Positions 43,121-52,203 of a stretch of DNA of 64,000 nt are shown here, piece by piece (positions within the stretch are counted from its first letter, which is position 1; each line of letters opens with the position of its first letter). The stretch covers positions 2,542,001 through 2,606,000 of the forward strand of contig AP025580.1 of NCBI GenBank assembly GCA_022846035.1, in the 5' to 3' direction. The notes under the pieces were generated by a model. The model had not been told where the DNA came from. It was given only the letters and a program-made list of their open reading frames with translations, and searched no databases. The position numbers and the translations under genes are program-made. Source of the DNA: Christensenellaceae bacterium. Lineage in GTDB: Bacteria; Bacillota; Clostridia; Christensenellales; Christensenellaceae.

Positions 43121-44266
43121 TTACTCGTTTATGCTTCCCTTGATTGTCTCGTCCGTTCCGTCAGCATATGTTACGACCACTTCCCGTTCTTCCGGAATCA
43201 TCGTGATCCATGTATTGCCCGGTGCGAGCGTCAGTTCCTCGCCGTTTTCCAGCTTATATGTCGTTTTCTGGTCGTAATCCGGCCTCTCCCACGTTCCTTT
43301 CATGAGTTTGCCATGGATAACAAATATTGCGTCGCCGCCGCCCCTGGTGTTTACGATCCTGCGGTCGCCTTCCTTGGCGTCGCTGCCCGCTTTTTCATCG
43401 TGCACATACTGAATGATCACGTTTTGCACCGCGAGCTGCTCGCCGTTTGAAGCATCCTTATGCTCTTTGCCCCGCGTTGAGCGCAGCAGTTTATCGCTAT
43501 CCTTATCATACTCATAAGACGCAAAGGCTTTATCTCCAAAGAACTTGAGCTCAATCTCCTTGATCTCCGGCTGATCCGCGTAATCGTTTGCCGGATAGAA
43601 AGTAAAGGCCTGCAGCGCTTCGGGCGTATAGTCATAAATATCGAGCGCTTTCATCAGGTCGATCCCCGCATATGCCGACGTATTGTGTCCGCTTACAAGC
43701 GGGAAAAACAGTTCCGTATTAACCGCGTGTTTCCCCGCGCCGTTGATACGCTGCTTGATATGCTCGCCGCTTGCGCCCCAAATATCGGTTCCCTCAACAG
43801 ATGTGGCATCCGGACCTCCCATGTGGACGTATAGCGCATCCCATTCCTGCTGTATCCTTTGATGATAATATCTCGAAGAACGAACCGGCCCTACAATCAG
43901 CTCCTCAGGCGCGTTTTCTCCGTTGATCGCATCGTTAAAAAGCGCTGTAAACCGCGTATCGCCCCCGTCAATATCTGTTTCATAAACGATGTCCGCCATG
44001 CTAAGGCCTTCCTGATAACCACGGGCTGCATCCGCATTGTCGATTTGTACCATGATTGGTTTATATGTCGTATTTCCCTGCAATCCCGTCGTCTCAGATA
44101 CGTCTGTCGGGTCTGTATTCGTCTCCGTAGGCGCCGGTTCAGGCGTCGCTGTTTCCGATGTAATCTTAGTAGGCGCTACCGACGGCTCTTCCGCCGGTTT
44201 TGCGCAAGCAGTGAAAACGCCGCACACCATTATTACCGCAAGTATAACTGTTAAAATCTTTTTCAT
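43121..44266 (-). CDS. DUF3048 (YerB-like) lipoprotein
   Basis: Cell-surface lipoprotein of 381 residues. The signal peptide KKILTVILAVIMVCGVFTAC gives a lipobox VFTAC and lipidated Cys20. A Thr/Glu/Pro-rich linker (about 25-60) precedes the two-part DUF3048 region, with PIMVQIDNADAARGYQEGL near residue 70 and the C-terminal GKLMKGTWERPD near 335. AGGGAAGG precedes the ATG at 44266. B. subtilis YerB is the named homologue; function not known. Confidence 0.88.
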   Translation of the reverse strand: MKKILTVILAVIMVCGVFTACAKPAEEPSVAPTKITSETATPEPAPTETNTDPTDVSETTGLQGNTTYKPIMVQIDNADAARGYQEGLSMADIVYETDIDGGDTRFTALFNDAINGENAPEELIVGPVRSSRYYHQRIQQEWDALYVHMGGPDATSVEGTDIWGASGEHIKQRINGAGKHAVNTELFFPLVSGHNTSAYAGIDLMKALDIYDYTPEALQAFTFYPANDYADQPEIKEIELKFFGDKAFASYEYDKDSDKLLRSTRGKEHKDASNGEQLAVQNVIIQYVHDEKAGSDAKEGDRRIVNTRGGGDAIFVIHGKLMKGTWERPDYDQKTTYKLENGEELTLAPGNTWITMIPEEREVVVTYADGTDETIKGSINE

Positions 44267-44393
44267 ACAAAACCTTCCCTTTTTCAAGTCTTTCTGGCAG
44301 TCATTATATCACACTCTACATTTTTGTAAAATCCCCTTAATACTTTTTTAATAAACATTATCGTGATAGTGGCTTTAGAATAGGGTATATAGC

Positions 44394-44422
44394 TTGAAGA
44401 AAAAATTTTTTTGTGATATGAT
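44394..44422 (+). promoter_or_regulatory. Promoter of the DivIC/FtsB-like gene
   Basis: TTGAAG (44394-44399), 17-base spacer, TATGAT (44417-44422), 27 bases upstream of the ATG. Confidence 0.6.
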
Positions 44423-44448
44423 TCATCTAAGTAGCGGAGGCTTGCTTT

Positions 44449-44835
44449 ATGACAAAAAAGAAAAAAGCTTTTAATTTTAACCGCATAAAATTTTTTGTAT
44501 TGATTGGCGTACTCATTTATGCCAGTCTTACTTTTGTCAACCAGCAAAGTATCCTCGCAACACAGGCGGCCAAGCAGGCCGAGCTTTTAAGTGAGGAAGA
44601 AGAATTAACCAAAGAAATCGACTATTACGAAAATGAACTGGGTTATATCGGCAGCAGCGATTATATTGAAAAAGAAGCCCGCGACCGTCTTGGATGGGTC
44701 CTGCCCAACGAAACAAAATTTGTAGAGGATGAAAACGCTTCCGCTTCGGCTCCCGATTCCACCGAACCGGCCGCTTCTCCCGAACCAAACGCTTCCGCTT
44801 CGCCGCAGCCGCAGGAAACCGGCGTTCAGGAATAA
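44449..44835 (+). CDS. Septum formation initiator (DivIC/FtsB family)
   Basis: Bitopic cell-division protein of 128 residues. A basic N-terminus (KKKKAFNFNRIK) precedes one transmembrane helix (about 12-30), a short coiled coil (about 40-65) and the family motif YIGSSDYIEKEARDRLGWVLPNE (about 65-87, quoted as one recognisable block of the FtsB signature around EKEARDRLGW). The last 35 residues are Ala/Ser/Pro-rich with repeated NASASP, an unusual low-complexity extracellular tail. It follows GGAGG and ends at a terminator. Confidence 0.85.
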   Translation: MTKKKKAFNFNRIKFFVLIGVLIYASLTFVNQQSILATQAAKQAELLSEEEELTKEIDYYENELGYIGSSDYIEKEARDRLGWVLPNETKFVEDENASASAPDSTEPAASPEPNASASPQPQETGVQE

Positions 44836-44900
44836 CTTATTGCAGTGCTTGCCGTATACGAAACGCCGGCCGTATATAAAATCATATAAAGAATAAAAAT

Positions 44901-44934
44901 AAGACCTGTGAACAAAGCGTTTACGGGTCTTTTG
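44901..44934 (+). terminator. Terminator after the DivIC/FtsB-like gene
   Basis: 13-bp stem AAGACCTGTGAAC / GTTTACGGGTCTT with two wobble pairs, then T's. Confidence 0.7.
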
Positions 44935-45004
44935 TCGCTCAACCGTTACGGAAGATATACAAAAACTATATACTAATCAGGCTGCAGAGGTTCAACAGAA
45001 TGAG

Positions 45005-45241
45005 TTAAGGGTATATGTCTTCCAGCAGACTGCGCACATCAATACCGAGAGCATTTGAAAGGTCCAAAAGAACTTCTAAAGAAAAGGATTTATCGCAGTT
45101 TGGCGCTTCTATCTTGGTAAGATAGCTGATACTGATAGAAGCCTTTTCCGCTAATGTTTCCTGTGTAAACCCTTTTTCCTTTCTGTATCTTTGTACATTC
45201 TTCCCAATGGCTTTATAGATTGCGGCATATTTTTCACTCAT
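45005..45241 (-). CDS. XRE-family HTH repressor, divergent from the surface adhesin
   Basis: Small DNA-binding protein of 78 residues, essentially one Cro/C1 HTH domain with KNVQRYRKEKGFTQETLAEK (about 14-33) and ISISYLTKIEA as the recognition region. It is divergent from the large surface-protein gene. Two copies of a TTTCACT-NNN-A(G/A)TGAAA palindrome lie in the control region, one over its own start (45231-45247) and one over the -35 of the adhesin (45288-45304), so it probably represses both. Confidence 0.88.
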   Translation of the reverse strand: MSEKYAAIYKAIGKNVQRYRKEKGFTQETLAEKASISISYLTKIEAPNCDKSFSLEVLLDLSNALGIDVRSLLEDIYP

Positions 45242-45247
45242 AATGAA
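45231..45247. promoter_or_regulatory. Candidate XRE operator 1 (over its own start codon)
   Basis: TTTCACT-CAT-AATGAAA, an imperfect copy of the palindrome at 45288-45304. Position suggests autoregulation. Confidence 0.5.
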
Positions 45248-45287
45248 ACCTCTACTAAGATTGTATGCTGTAAAGCCCCGAAAAAAG

Positions 45288-45317
45288 TTTCACTTATAGT
45301 GAAAGTTGTAGTATAAT
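45288..45317 (+). promoter_or_regulatory. Adhesin promoter overlapped by XRE operator 2
   Basis: Perfect palindrome TTTCACT-TAT-AGTGAAA (45288-45304). It contains the -35 TTCACT (45289-45294), which is 17 bases from TATAAT (45312-45317). Confidence 0.6.
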
Positions 45318-45412
45318 ACAGTTGAAAATGGAAAGAAAGGACATAGAGATAATTATCATCATAAATTATGATGAAACTTGATTTAGGATGAAACGAACCA
45401 TGAAAAAGACGT

Positions 45413-46936
45413 ATGCGAGAAGATTTGTATTTTGTATGTATATTAGCAATTATATGTCTCATTACCACGCCGCTGGGCAGCTCGACATCAGCCTTTACGG
45501 CGTCAAACGGAAGAATTCAAACCGCTCCTGCGGAAGACACGGAAAAAACTCCTCCTACCCTGAGTACGCCTGAAGAACCTTCTTCTGAACCATCCTCTTT
45601 ACCGGGTTCCTCCGAGGAACCGTCTTCTGAGTCATCTCCTTTACCAAGCGCATCCGCGCAGCCCTCCTCCAATCCATCCTCTTTACCGAGCACGCCGGAT
45701 GCAGGCACAAGCAAGGAATCCTCTTCTCCCGACGCATTATCTACGGAAAACTCAGACACAGCAGTTCCTTCTGTCTCCGAGGCAACGATTACATCCTGGG
45801 AATGGGTGGGAAATCCAAATGACGTTCCTTATTGGTTTCATGACCGTTGGGAACTGGCGCTCTCCCTGACCTCCGAAGAAGCGGCCGATGAAAATTATTA
45901 CAGGAATCTTCTTCCCGCGAAGATAAACGCGACCCTTTCTGATGGCAGTCAAGTCACGTTATCTGTTACTTGGGAATGGGATGAAATTTGGAAAAAAATC
46001 CCCGAAGACCTGAAAAATTTGCAGACGCAGCGCGTGTCAAAGAGCGAGGACGAACATGGCATTTCCGCGCTTGCAACAGAAGATGCGGGAGCGATGGCAG
46101 ATAGTACGTCAGCAAACACAAACGCCGATGTAACACAGTTGCCGGATTACGTCATCAGCGGGCACCTTCCGGCGGGATACATACTCGGTTTTGACGCGAA
46201 GCCGCTTGTTGTAACACTCCTGATTGATGCGCCAAGTACACAGGCCTACGTAACGCTGAGTGAGAAAAACGGCAATGCTGCGCCAGGCATCGTGCGCGCA
46301 ACCGACCCCGACAACACGACAATCAACTTATTCGATTATACCGTTGTACCGATGAATCCGCTTACCGGCGACCAAATGCCGGCGGTGTCCGATTATCTGA
46401 CATGGATGACGAAAGGCGTAAACGACGGGCATTTGCTCATGTTCGGCAACAATGGTTTTAATTATGGATATTGGAACCGAGGCGCCGGCTCCGGTTCGAC
46501 GTACGGACAGGAAAACGGCATATTTAACGGCATTGTGGAAAATAAACTCCTGAACGGCTATCCTGCGATCGATACGGCAAATATGAACGGAGGATATTCG
46601 CAGTACAACGGGAAACTGACGCAGGTACCGTATAGCGGCAGCGGTATTAATCCGGCGGATTACCCGCAGTATCAAAAAAATATAAGCGAAATTGTGCAGA
46701 CAGCATGGGAAGCAGATGGGGCCAACCCGTCTCTCGATTATCTTTTCGACCCAAACGCATCAGGCACGAGCAGTTACCGCGAGACACATACTGATGTCAA
46801 AGGGTTGTTCCAGTTGGACGATCAAGGATATTATACGTATAACATGCGCAACAACGCGGCAGTCTATGACAGCGCATCCAACAGTTTGTTCTTTATGACA
46901 GTCCGGCAGTCTCGCGTACGGATACCACTAAGATAG
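45413..46936 (+). CDS. Large surface protein, 5' part of a frameshifted gene
   Basis: First 508 codons of a gene that is broken twice. The best start is an ATG at 45400 in another frame (KKTYARR..., after AGGA). Removing one T from the run at 45430-45433 joins it to this frame and restores a normal signal peptide (VCILAIICLITTPLG). A Ser/Pro/Glu repeat stalk (about 35-110) with PSSLP and EEPSSE units follows, then sequence leading to the fibro-slime region. The frame leaves homology at about 46890 and ends at 46936. Adhesin-like and exported; whether functional depends on the frameshifts being real. Confidence 0.7.
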   Translation: MREDLYFVCILAIICLITTPLGSSTSAFTASNGRIQTAPAEDTEKTPPTLSTPEEPSSEPSSLPGSSEEPSSESSPLPSASAQPSSNPSSLPSTPDAGTSKESSSPDALSTENSDTAVPSVSEATITSWEWVGNPNDVPYWFHDRWELALSLTSEEAADENYYRNLLPAKINATLSDGSQVTLSVTWEWDEIWKKIPEDLKNLQTQRVSKSEDEHGISALATEDAGAMADSTSANTNADVTQLPDYVISGHLPAGYILGFDAKPLVVTLLIDAPSTQAYVTLSEKNGNAAPGIVRATDPDNTTINLFDYTVVPMNPLTGDQMPAVSDYLTWMTKGVNDGHLLMFGNNGFNYGYWNRGAGSGSTYGQENGIFNGIVENKLLNGYPAIDTANMNGGYSQYNGKLTQVPYSGSGINPADYPQYQKNISEIVQTAWEADGANPSLDYLFDPNASGTSSYRETHTDVKGLFQLDDQGYYTYNMRNNAAVYDSASNSLFFMTVRQSRVRIPLR

Positions 46937-49900
46937 CAGGCAGCACGATTACAGGCGGCGTAGTCGGCGGCACGCCTCTTCCCGCCCATTATGGGATCGG
47001 CAACTTTTTCCCATTTAATCCCGCCGAGCCGGAAGCCGGCTATGTAAACGGCACGGATACGCCCGCGCAGTTCGCGCAATGGAATAATATTGTAAGCGTA
47101 AACGATACCGGAAGCTGGCCGGATTACATTTCCTATAATGATATACCGGAAGACGGTACGGTGGCGAACGTAAAAGCAGGCAGCGGCAGCATAGTTTCTC
47201 CCTCGGCCGGAGTAACGGAACGCCGCGTCATGATGAACCACTACTTTGGCATGACGCTCGAGAGCACTTTCCGCCAGCCGGATAATGGCAAGGTAGTCAA
47301 CGGCAATGCGGGTGAAGATCCGATGGTATTTGAATTCGCCGGAGACGATGACGTATGGATCTTCATAGACGACGTACTGGTCATGGACCTCGGCGGCATA
47401 CACAGCGAACTGTTCGGTAAGATTGATTATTCTACCGGAACGATTATCACTGGTAAGGCATACAATTCAAGGGGTATTCCCAGCGACGAGTATCTTGCCG
47501 CACACCCTGACGCGATCGTAAAAACCACATCCCTGCGGGAAATGTTTAAAAACGCAGGCATGGAGAATACCACGACATGGAAAAACAATACTTTCGCCAG
47601 CAACACGACCCATACGATCAAAATGTTTTACCTGGAGCGCGGCAACTATGACGCGAGCTGTGCGATCCGCTTTAATTTGCAGCCGCTTCTTTACCAGCAA
47701 ATTAAAAAGGTTGACCAGAATGGCAGCCCTATTGCGGGCGTGACATTTGAATTGTATCCGGCCGGAGAGGCGACACAGGACGAGGAAGGCGCGATCCTGT
47801 GCAACAATACTTCCGAGGGGCGTAAATATATCAAACAAACGGGGGATCATGCGCTTACAAGCATTACCACCGACACAGACGGCACGGGAAAGATCCAGCA
47901 AGACCCGGGGACAGACGCGGCCGCGCCGTTTCCATTCCCCGACAGTTATAACGAGGCGACGGGCGAAGGGCGTTTTTATATCTTAAAAGAAGTCAATACT
48001 CCCGCGGGGTATCGCCGGCAGCCGCTTGATATTGTTTTGGAATTCCAGCCTGATATTACGATGCTTCGTGTGGCCAATCGCTGGTCGACTGGTTCCTATG
48101 CGAGCTGGACTTCTAATATTACAGGCTATGAAAATATTACCTACGGACGGTACGATCCCGCGACAGACAAGGTGGTGGAAGACCCCACCAAAATTGTTCC
48201 GGAATCAACACAGCGGCAAGGGCTCGCCGTTGCGATCCCAATGTTCTTCTCTGATCAGGCAGGCAGATGGGATCCTCTGTACGGAAATAACATGGAAGGG
48301 TTTTCCTCTGTTGCGCCCGTCAACTCGAGTATCCAAGCGCGCAGGCAGGCAGGGTTAACCGCCGCCTTACTCCAGATGTCCCTGGCGGATTCCAATAAAA
48401 GCAATCCATACTATACAGCCAAATGGCATTTAGACTGGGATAATAACCGGAGGCGTCTCGCGGGAACGATCCAGGATCTGCCCGGCGCTCCTTATCGCTA
48501 CGTACTGAAAAATCCTGACGGCGATATGCGCATGGAGTATGCAATGATTACGCGTTCCGGACTTGCGGCGGCGTTGGGATCACCGCCGCCCTCCAATCAG
48601 GACGCTATCTACCTCGCGTTGGGCGCGCGCGTCAATGCGCTTATTGATGGCGGCGCTTCGCCGGAGGCCGCAGCGTCGCAGGTTGCCCGTACGATTTTAG
48701 GAACCTCTGACAGCGAAACAGCCAGCGGGCAGGCGTTTAGCTTTCTCTCCACCAGTCAGTTTAACCGCCATTTCCGTTCCCTGATCTATATCCCAAATGA
48801 GCAGAGGCAATTAAGGGTGCAAAAAGTGGATGAAAACGGTACGCAGTTAAACGGCGCGGTCTTCGCCCTGTATGCAGATAAGGCCTGCACGCGTGAAGTG
48901 GCGCGCGGTACGACGGCGGATGTCGATGGGGAAACAGGAACCTTGATTTTCACACCGTCGCCGGAAACAGACGATGCGGGCAATCCCCGCCCTGGCTATG
49001 CGCGGATGGTTTGGGAAGCGACCCAGGATACGGAATATTGGCTCAAAGAAGTCTCGGCCCCGGCGGGATACCGTGTAAACGAAACAGTCACGCCGATCAT
49101 ACAGGGGATCTATTCGATTTATGCGGATGCGGGCACATCCGATAACGGCATATCCGTCATGGCGGGCGTCGGTAAACTAGCGCAAACCATGGTACAGTTT
49201 ACGCACGGCGAGATTGACGTTACCCTGCAGGATATTACGGTAACCGCGCAAACACAGAACTCCGGCAAATTCTCGCTTACGGGCTGGCAGGATTTAATGC
49301 TGGGAGACACCAATATACCGCGTACGATGAATCTGCATTACGGACGGAACGCCGTTGTTGATTATGGATTGCACGACATAGACGGCGGTAAAAATTACAA
49401 ACCGTTCTTTGTCACGGACCATGGTTTTATTCGTGTCCGCGCCGAACAGAATACCGAAGCCTTAAAGGGAAACAGTCCATATAAGGATGAGCAGGTTGCA
49501 ACGGATTTTGACGACATCGCAGGGGTAGACATCACAAACCTGTTCAGTCTGATCAACTATGTGGTGGTTTCCGATCCGTCAACGATTGAACCCAATACAG
49601 GCTCGCTGATAGCAGGCAAACAGGTGAAAGGCGACGGCCTCACAGACGCGGATTATGTGCGCAACTTTGAATTTAAAATACAATTGACGGATGAAGCGGA
49701 TACGCCGCTTGCGGGAAGCTATTACTTCTTTGGCACGGATAAGGTTGGCTATGTGCAAAGCGGCGATATCATTCCGCTACATCATGACGAAAGCATCACC
49801 ATACTCGGGCTGCCGGCGGGCACGCGTTTTACTGTAACAGAGTTAGGAACATCCACAGTCGATCATGGACGTCAGAAAATTGACAAATTCTGGGTCCTCC

Positions 49901-50538
49901 CGCAAAGCGGCGTCGCAGAGGGAATTGTGGAGAAAAGCAAGACAGCGAACGGCATGTTTACCAATCAGACAGAAGAACCGCCGATTCTCGTGATAGAAAA
50001 AACGCAGGCGCTTAGCAGCGGAATACCGACGAAAGATAAATTGGCAGTCGCCGCAAACAATACGCTCACATATTGCCTGACTGCCAAGAACACGGGAACC
50101 ATCGACGCTGCCAAAGTCGTTATCACCGATGCCTTACCCGACGGCCTTTCATTGATTTCCGGATCAATATCCGACGGCGGAATTTATGCGGATGAAGCCC
50201 TGCGTTGGGAGATTGGAGACCTTGCGGCAGGCGCGCAGAAAACAGTCAGCTTCAAGGTACGCATACCGCAGATGGACAAAACCACAGAATGGCGCAATAC
50301 GGCTGCCGTCCGCGCGAACAATACCTCTGAGATCCTGTCGAATTCTGTGGATTCCGAACAGAGAGTTACGCCTAAGCCGGCCAACGATACCACTCCAGAC
50401 AAAAACCAGTCTGGAACCAAGTCCGCCAAGACGGGCGATGAAGCGCCTTCTGTCGCGATGTACATTGTATTGGTTGTGATCGCGGGAATTTTGATTGCGG
50501 CCGAGCTTGCGCGGCAAACAAAGCAACGGCGCAGCTAA
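46891..50538 (+). CDS. Large surface protein, 3' part of a frameshifted gene
   Basis: Continuation in another frame; adding one T at 46892-46894 joins it to the 5' part. Only a GTG at 47161 could start it alone, with no ribosome site. It shows a fibro-slime/PA14-like region (AGDDDVWIFIDDVLVMDLGG), two prealbumin-fold SpaA/Cna-B domains (KKVDQNGSPIAGVTFELYP and QKVDENGTQLNGAVFALYA) and a DUF11-like repeat (NTGTIDAAKVVITDALPDGL). The C-terminus is AKTGDEAPS, a hydrophobic helix and RQTKQRRS, a wall-anchor-like tail. Probably a pilin-like adhesin when intact. Confidence 0.75.
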   Translation, partial: LYDSPAVSRTDTTKIAGSTITGGVVGGTPLPAHYGIGNFFPFNPAEPEAGYVNGTDTPAQFAQWNNIVSVNDTGSWPDYISYNDIPEDGTVANVKAGSGSIVSPSAGVTERRVMMNHYFGMTLESTFRQPDNGKVVNGNAGEDPMVFEFAGDDDVWIFIDDVLVMDLGGIHSELFGKIDYSTGTIITGKAYNSRGIPSDEYLAAHPDAIVKTTSLREMFKNAGMENTTTWKNNTFASNTTHTIKMFYLERGNYDASCAIRFNLQPLLYQQIKKVDQNGSPIAGVTFELYPAGEATQDEEGAILCNNTSEGRKYIKQTGDHALTSITTDTDGTGKIQQDPGTDAAAPFPFPDSYNEATGEGRFYILKEVNTPAGYRRQPLDIVLEFQPDITMLRVANRWSTGSYASWTSNITGYENITYGRYDPATDKVVEDPTKIVPESTQRQGLAVAIPMFFSDQAGRWDPLYGNNMEGFSSVAPVNSSIQARRQAGLTAALLQMSLADSNKSNPYYTAKWHLDWDNNRRRLAGTIQDLPGAPYRYVLKNPDGDMRMEYAMITRSGLAAALGSPPPSNQDAIYLALGARVNALIDGGASPEAAASQVARTILGTSDSETASGQAFSFLSTSQFNRHFRSLIYIPNEQRQLRVQKVDENGTQLNGAVFALYADKACTREVARGTTADVDGETGTLIFTPSPETDDAGNPRPGYARMVWEATQDTEYWLKEVSAPAGYRVNETVTPIIQGIYSIYADAGTSDNGISVMAGVGKLAQTMVQFTHGEIDVTLQDITVTAQTQNSGKFSLTGWQDLMLGDTNIPRTMNLHYGRNAVVDYGLHDIDGGKNYKPFFVTDHGFIRVRAEQNTEALKGNSPYKDEQVATDFDDIAGVDITNLFSLINYVVVSDPSTIEPNTGSLIAGKQVKGDGLTDADYVRNFEFKIQLTDEADTPLAGSYYFFGTDKVGYVQSGDIIPLHHDESITILGLPAGTRFTVTELGTSTVDHGRQKIDKFWVLPQSGVAEGIVEKSKTANGMFTNQTEEPPILVIEKTQALSSGIPTKDKLAVAANNTLTYCLTAKNTGTIDAAKVVITDALPDGLSLISGSISDGGIYADEALRWEIGDLAAGAQKTVSFKVRIPQMDKTTEWRNTAAVRANNTSEILSNSVDSEQRVTPKPANDTTPDKNQSGTKSAKTGDEAPSVAMYIVLVVIAGILIAAELARQTKQRRS

Positions 50539-50565
50539 TTGTAAAAAGATAAAAAGAAAAACAAA

Positions 50566-50617
50566 AGACGTTTTTGGGGTATCCTCCGTAAGGAAGTACC
50601 CCAAGGCGTTTTTTTAT
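50566..50617. terminator. Terminator between the adhesin and the convergent hydrolase
   Basis: Hairpin with GGGGTA / TACCCC core (50577-50582, 50597-50602) and a TTTTTTT tail. Confidence 0.65.
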
Positions 50618-50619
50618 AT

Positions 50620-51597
50620 TCATCTATTTTGGTAATAAATCTGCTGTTCTTTCACCAGTGGATAGCTTATCACAGCAGTGCCGTTCAAATCTTCCTGATG
50701 CATATCGATTGCTGTAATTTGATGATTCTCATAAGTCGTATAGTAATAAATTCCCTTGTCCATATTGCAGCAGGAAGAATAAATGGTGATTTCATATTTA
50801 TCTTCACCCAGATGCACGCAACCTCGTTGTTGTTCTACCGAACCAAGGATATGGAAAAATTGGCTGATACTTTCCGATTCGGAATCACTGGAAACCGAGT
50901 TCATTTTTGTAAACGCCGCTTTCACGAATCTCGATGCGGATGATAAATCTCCTGGGAGGCCTATCGCCCCCATCCCACGGCTATACTGTTTCAGTTTCAA
51001 TGCGGCAGAAAATGTATTCGCCGGAGGCTCTTTCGATAAATGCATATAATTGTTGAGATTAAACATCTGATAATCAAATGTCGGATTATTGGTCGTAACG
51101 CCCACAGGGTTTTCAAAAATTTTTAACCCATCTTTGGTTGATTCTACCACAATCGAACTATTCTGGTCGGCAATCATCCAATGTAAGGGAGAAAGCAGCA
51201 GCTCTTCACTGAAGTTCAAATTTACCAGATTAATATTTTGTAAAAGCATCCTTGCTTCATCCACATTCGCACATTGACCAAGAATCCAGGGAATAAATTC
51301 AAAAGGAGCAATATTATCGCATTTTTCCTTAGCTTCTTTATAGTCTGCATTATCTGGAAAATTCAGCCCCGCCATACTAAGGCCCTTTTCATTTGTTGCA
51401 TCGTAATAGAGTGGAAATCCATCCACTACATAGGCCATTCCTATCATTGCGTCATGATAGTTGAGCGATCTCCCATTCCGGAAATGAAACGGATAAGATC
51501 TTGGGGTAACAGTTACTGTCTCATGATAAGAGAACTCCAAATCCAGATTTCTTCCAAAATAATGATCCTTTTTGTAATAAGTGACCGCCGTGCACAT
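50620..51597 (-). CDS. Choloylglycine hydrolase-like enzyme (bile salt hydrolase / penicillin V acylase family)
   Basis: Ntn-hydrolase of 325 residues. Cys2 becomes the N-terminal nucleophile after Met removal (MCTAVTYY), with Arg16 and Asp19 in YFGRNLDLE. The family blocks VTTNNPTFDYQMFNLNNY (Asn near 171) and GLPGDLSSASRFVKAAF (Arg near 225) are intact. The start and these motifs look closest to bile salt hydrolases of Gram-positive gut bacteria, which deconjugate taurine and glycine bile salts in the cytosol. Penicillin V acylase cannot be excluded without an alignment. Transcribed alone. Confidence 0.88.
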   Translation of the reverse strand: MCTAVTYYKKDHYFGRNLDLEFSYHETVTVTPRSYPFHFRNGRSLNYHDAMIGMAYVVDGFPLYYDATNEKGLSMAGLNFPDNADYKEAKEKCDNIAPFEFIPWILGQCANVDEARMLLQNINLVNLNFSEELLLSPLHWMIADQNSSIVVESTKDGLKIFENPVGVTTNNPTFDYQMFNLNNYMHLSKEPPANTFSAALKLKQYSRGMGAIGLPGDLSSASRFVKAAFTKMNSVSSDSESESISQFFHILGSVEQQRGCVHLGEDKYEITIYSSCCNMDKGIYYYTTYENHQITAIDMHQEDLNGTAVISYPLVKEQQIYYQNR

Positions 51598-51796
51598 CTG
51601 CGTTTCTCCTTCTATCCATCGTCATAGTACGGACATTCTGCTCATTTTATAACCATTTGAAAATTATGCAAAACATCAAAGAGTCAACGTTAGCCGTAAA
51701 GAAACGTTTACAGGTCTTTATCTCATCAATTTCCAAACGACGTTCTCAATCACATTGCATAATGTGTCAGATTGACTTTGGAATCCTAACATGCCC

Positions 51797-51825
51797 TTGA
51801 CTTATTCGCTTACCTGTTATATAAT
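51797..51825 (+). promoter_or_regulatory. Promoter of tRNA-fMet
   Basis: TTGACT (51797-51802), 17-base spacer, TATAAT (51820-51825), 38 bases before the tRNA. The rest of 51598-51796 shows nothing I can identify. Confidence 0.75.
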
Positions 51826-51863
51826 AATTAAGCTGTCTTAAATAAGAGGCATATAAAATACGT

Positions 51864-51940
<77 letters not shown>

Positions 51941-51944
51941 CTAT

Positions 51945-51982
51945 GAAAAAAGGCTTTTGGATTATTTCAAAAGTCTTTTTTG
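51945..51982 (+). terminator. Terminator of tRNA-fMet
   Basis: Stem AAAAAGGCTTTTG / CAAAAGTCTTTTT, then T-rich sequence. Confidence 0.75.
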
Positions 51983-52203
51983 TTGTTCGTATTTGATATG
52001 CCAGTCAAGCAATATCATATAAATTGATCACTCTAAACAGAACTTCCAATTTATCTTATTCTATTATCTTTCGGTTTTATTTTGCAAAAAAAGTTTATTT
52101 CTAAAGTGATAAGATCAACGGTACATATACATCCGATATATTCCGGATTTTCACATCTGAAACTCTGTCAATACATGGATGCGGCCTTAGTCAGGAGGGC
52201 AAA

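Noticed and set aside
43859-44254. 131-codon Arg-rich frame opposite the DUF3048 lipoprotein
   Set aside because: Antisense shadow of a signal-peptide and linker region; no independent start signal.
45238-45468. 76-codon frame overlapping the XRE gene control region
   Set aside because: Covers both operators and the adhesin promoter; composition and position argue against a gene.
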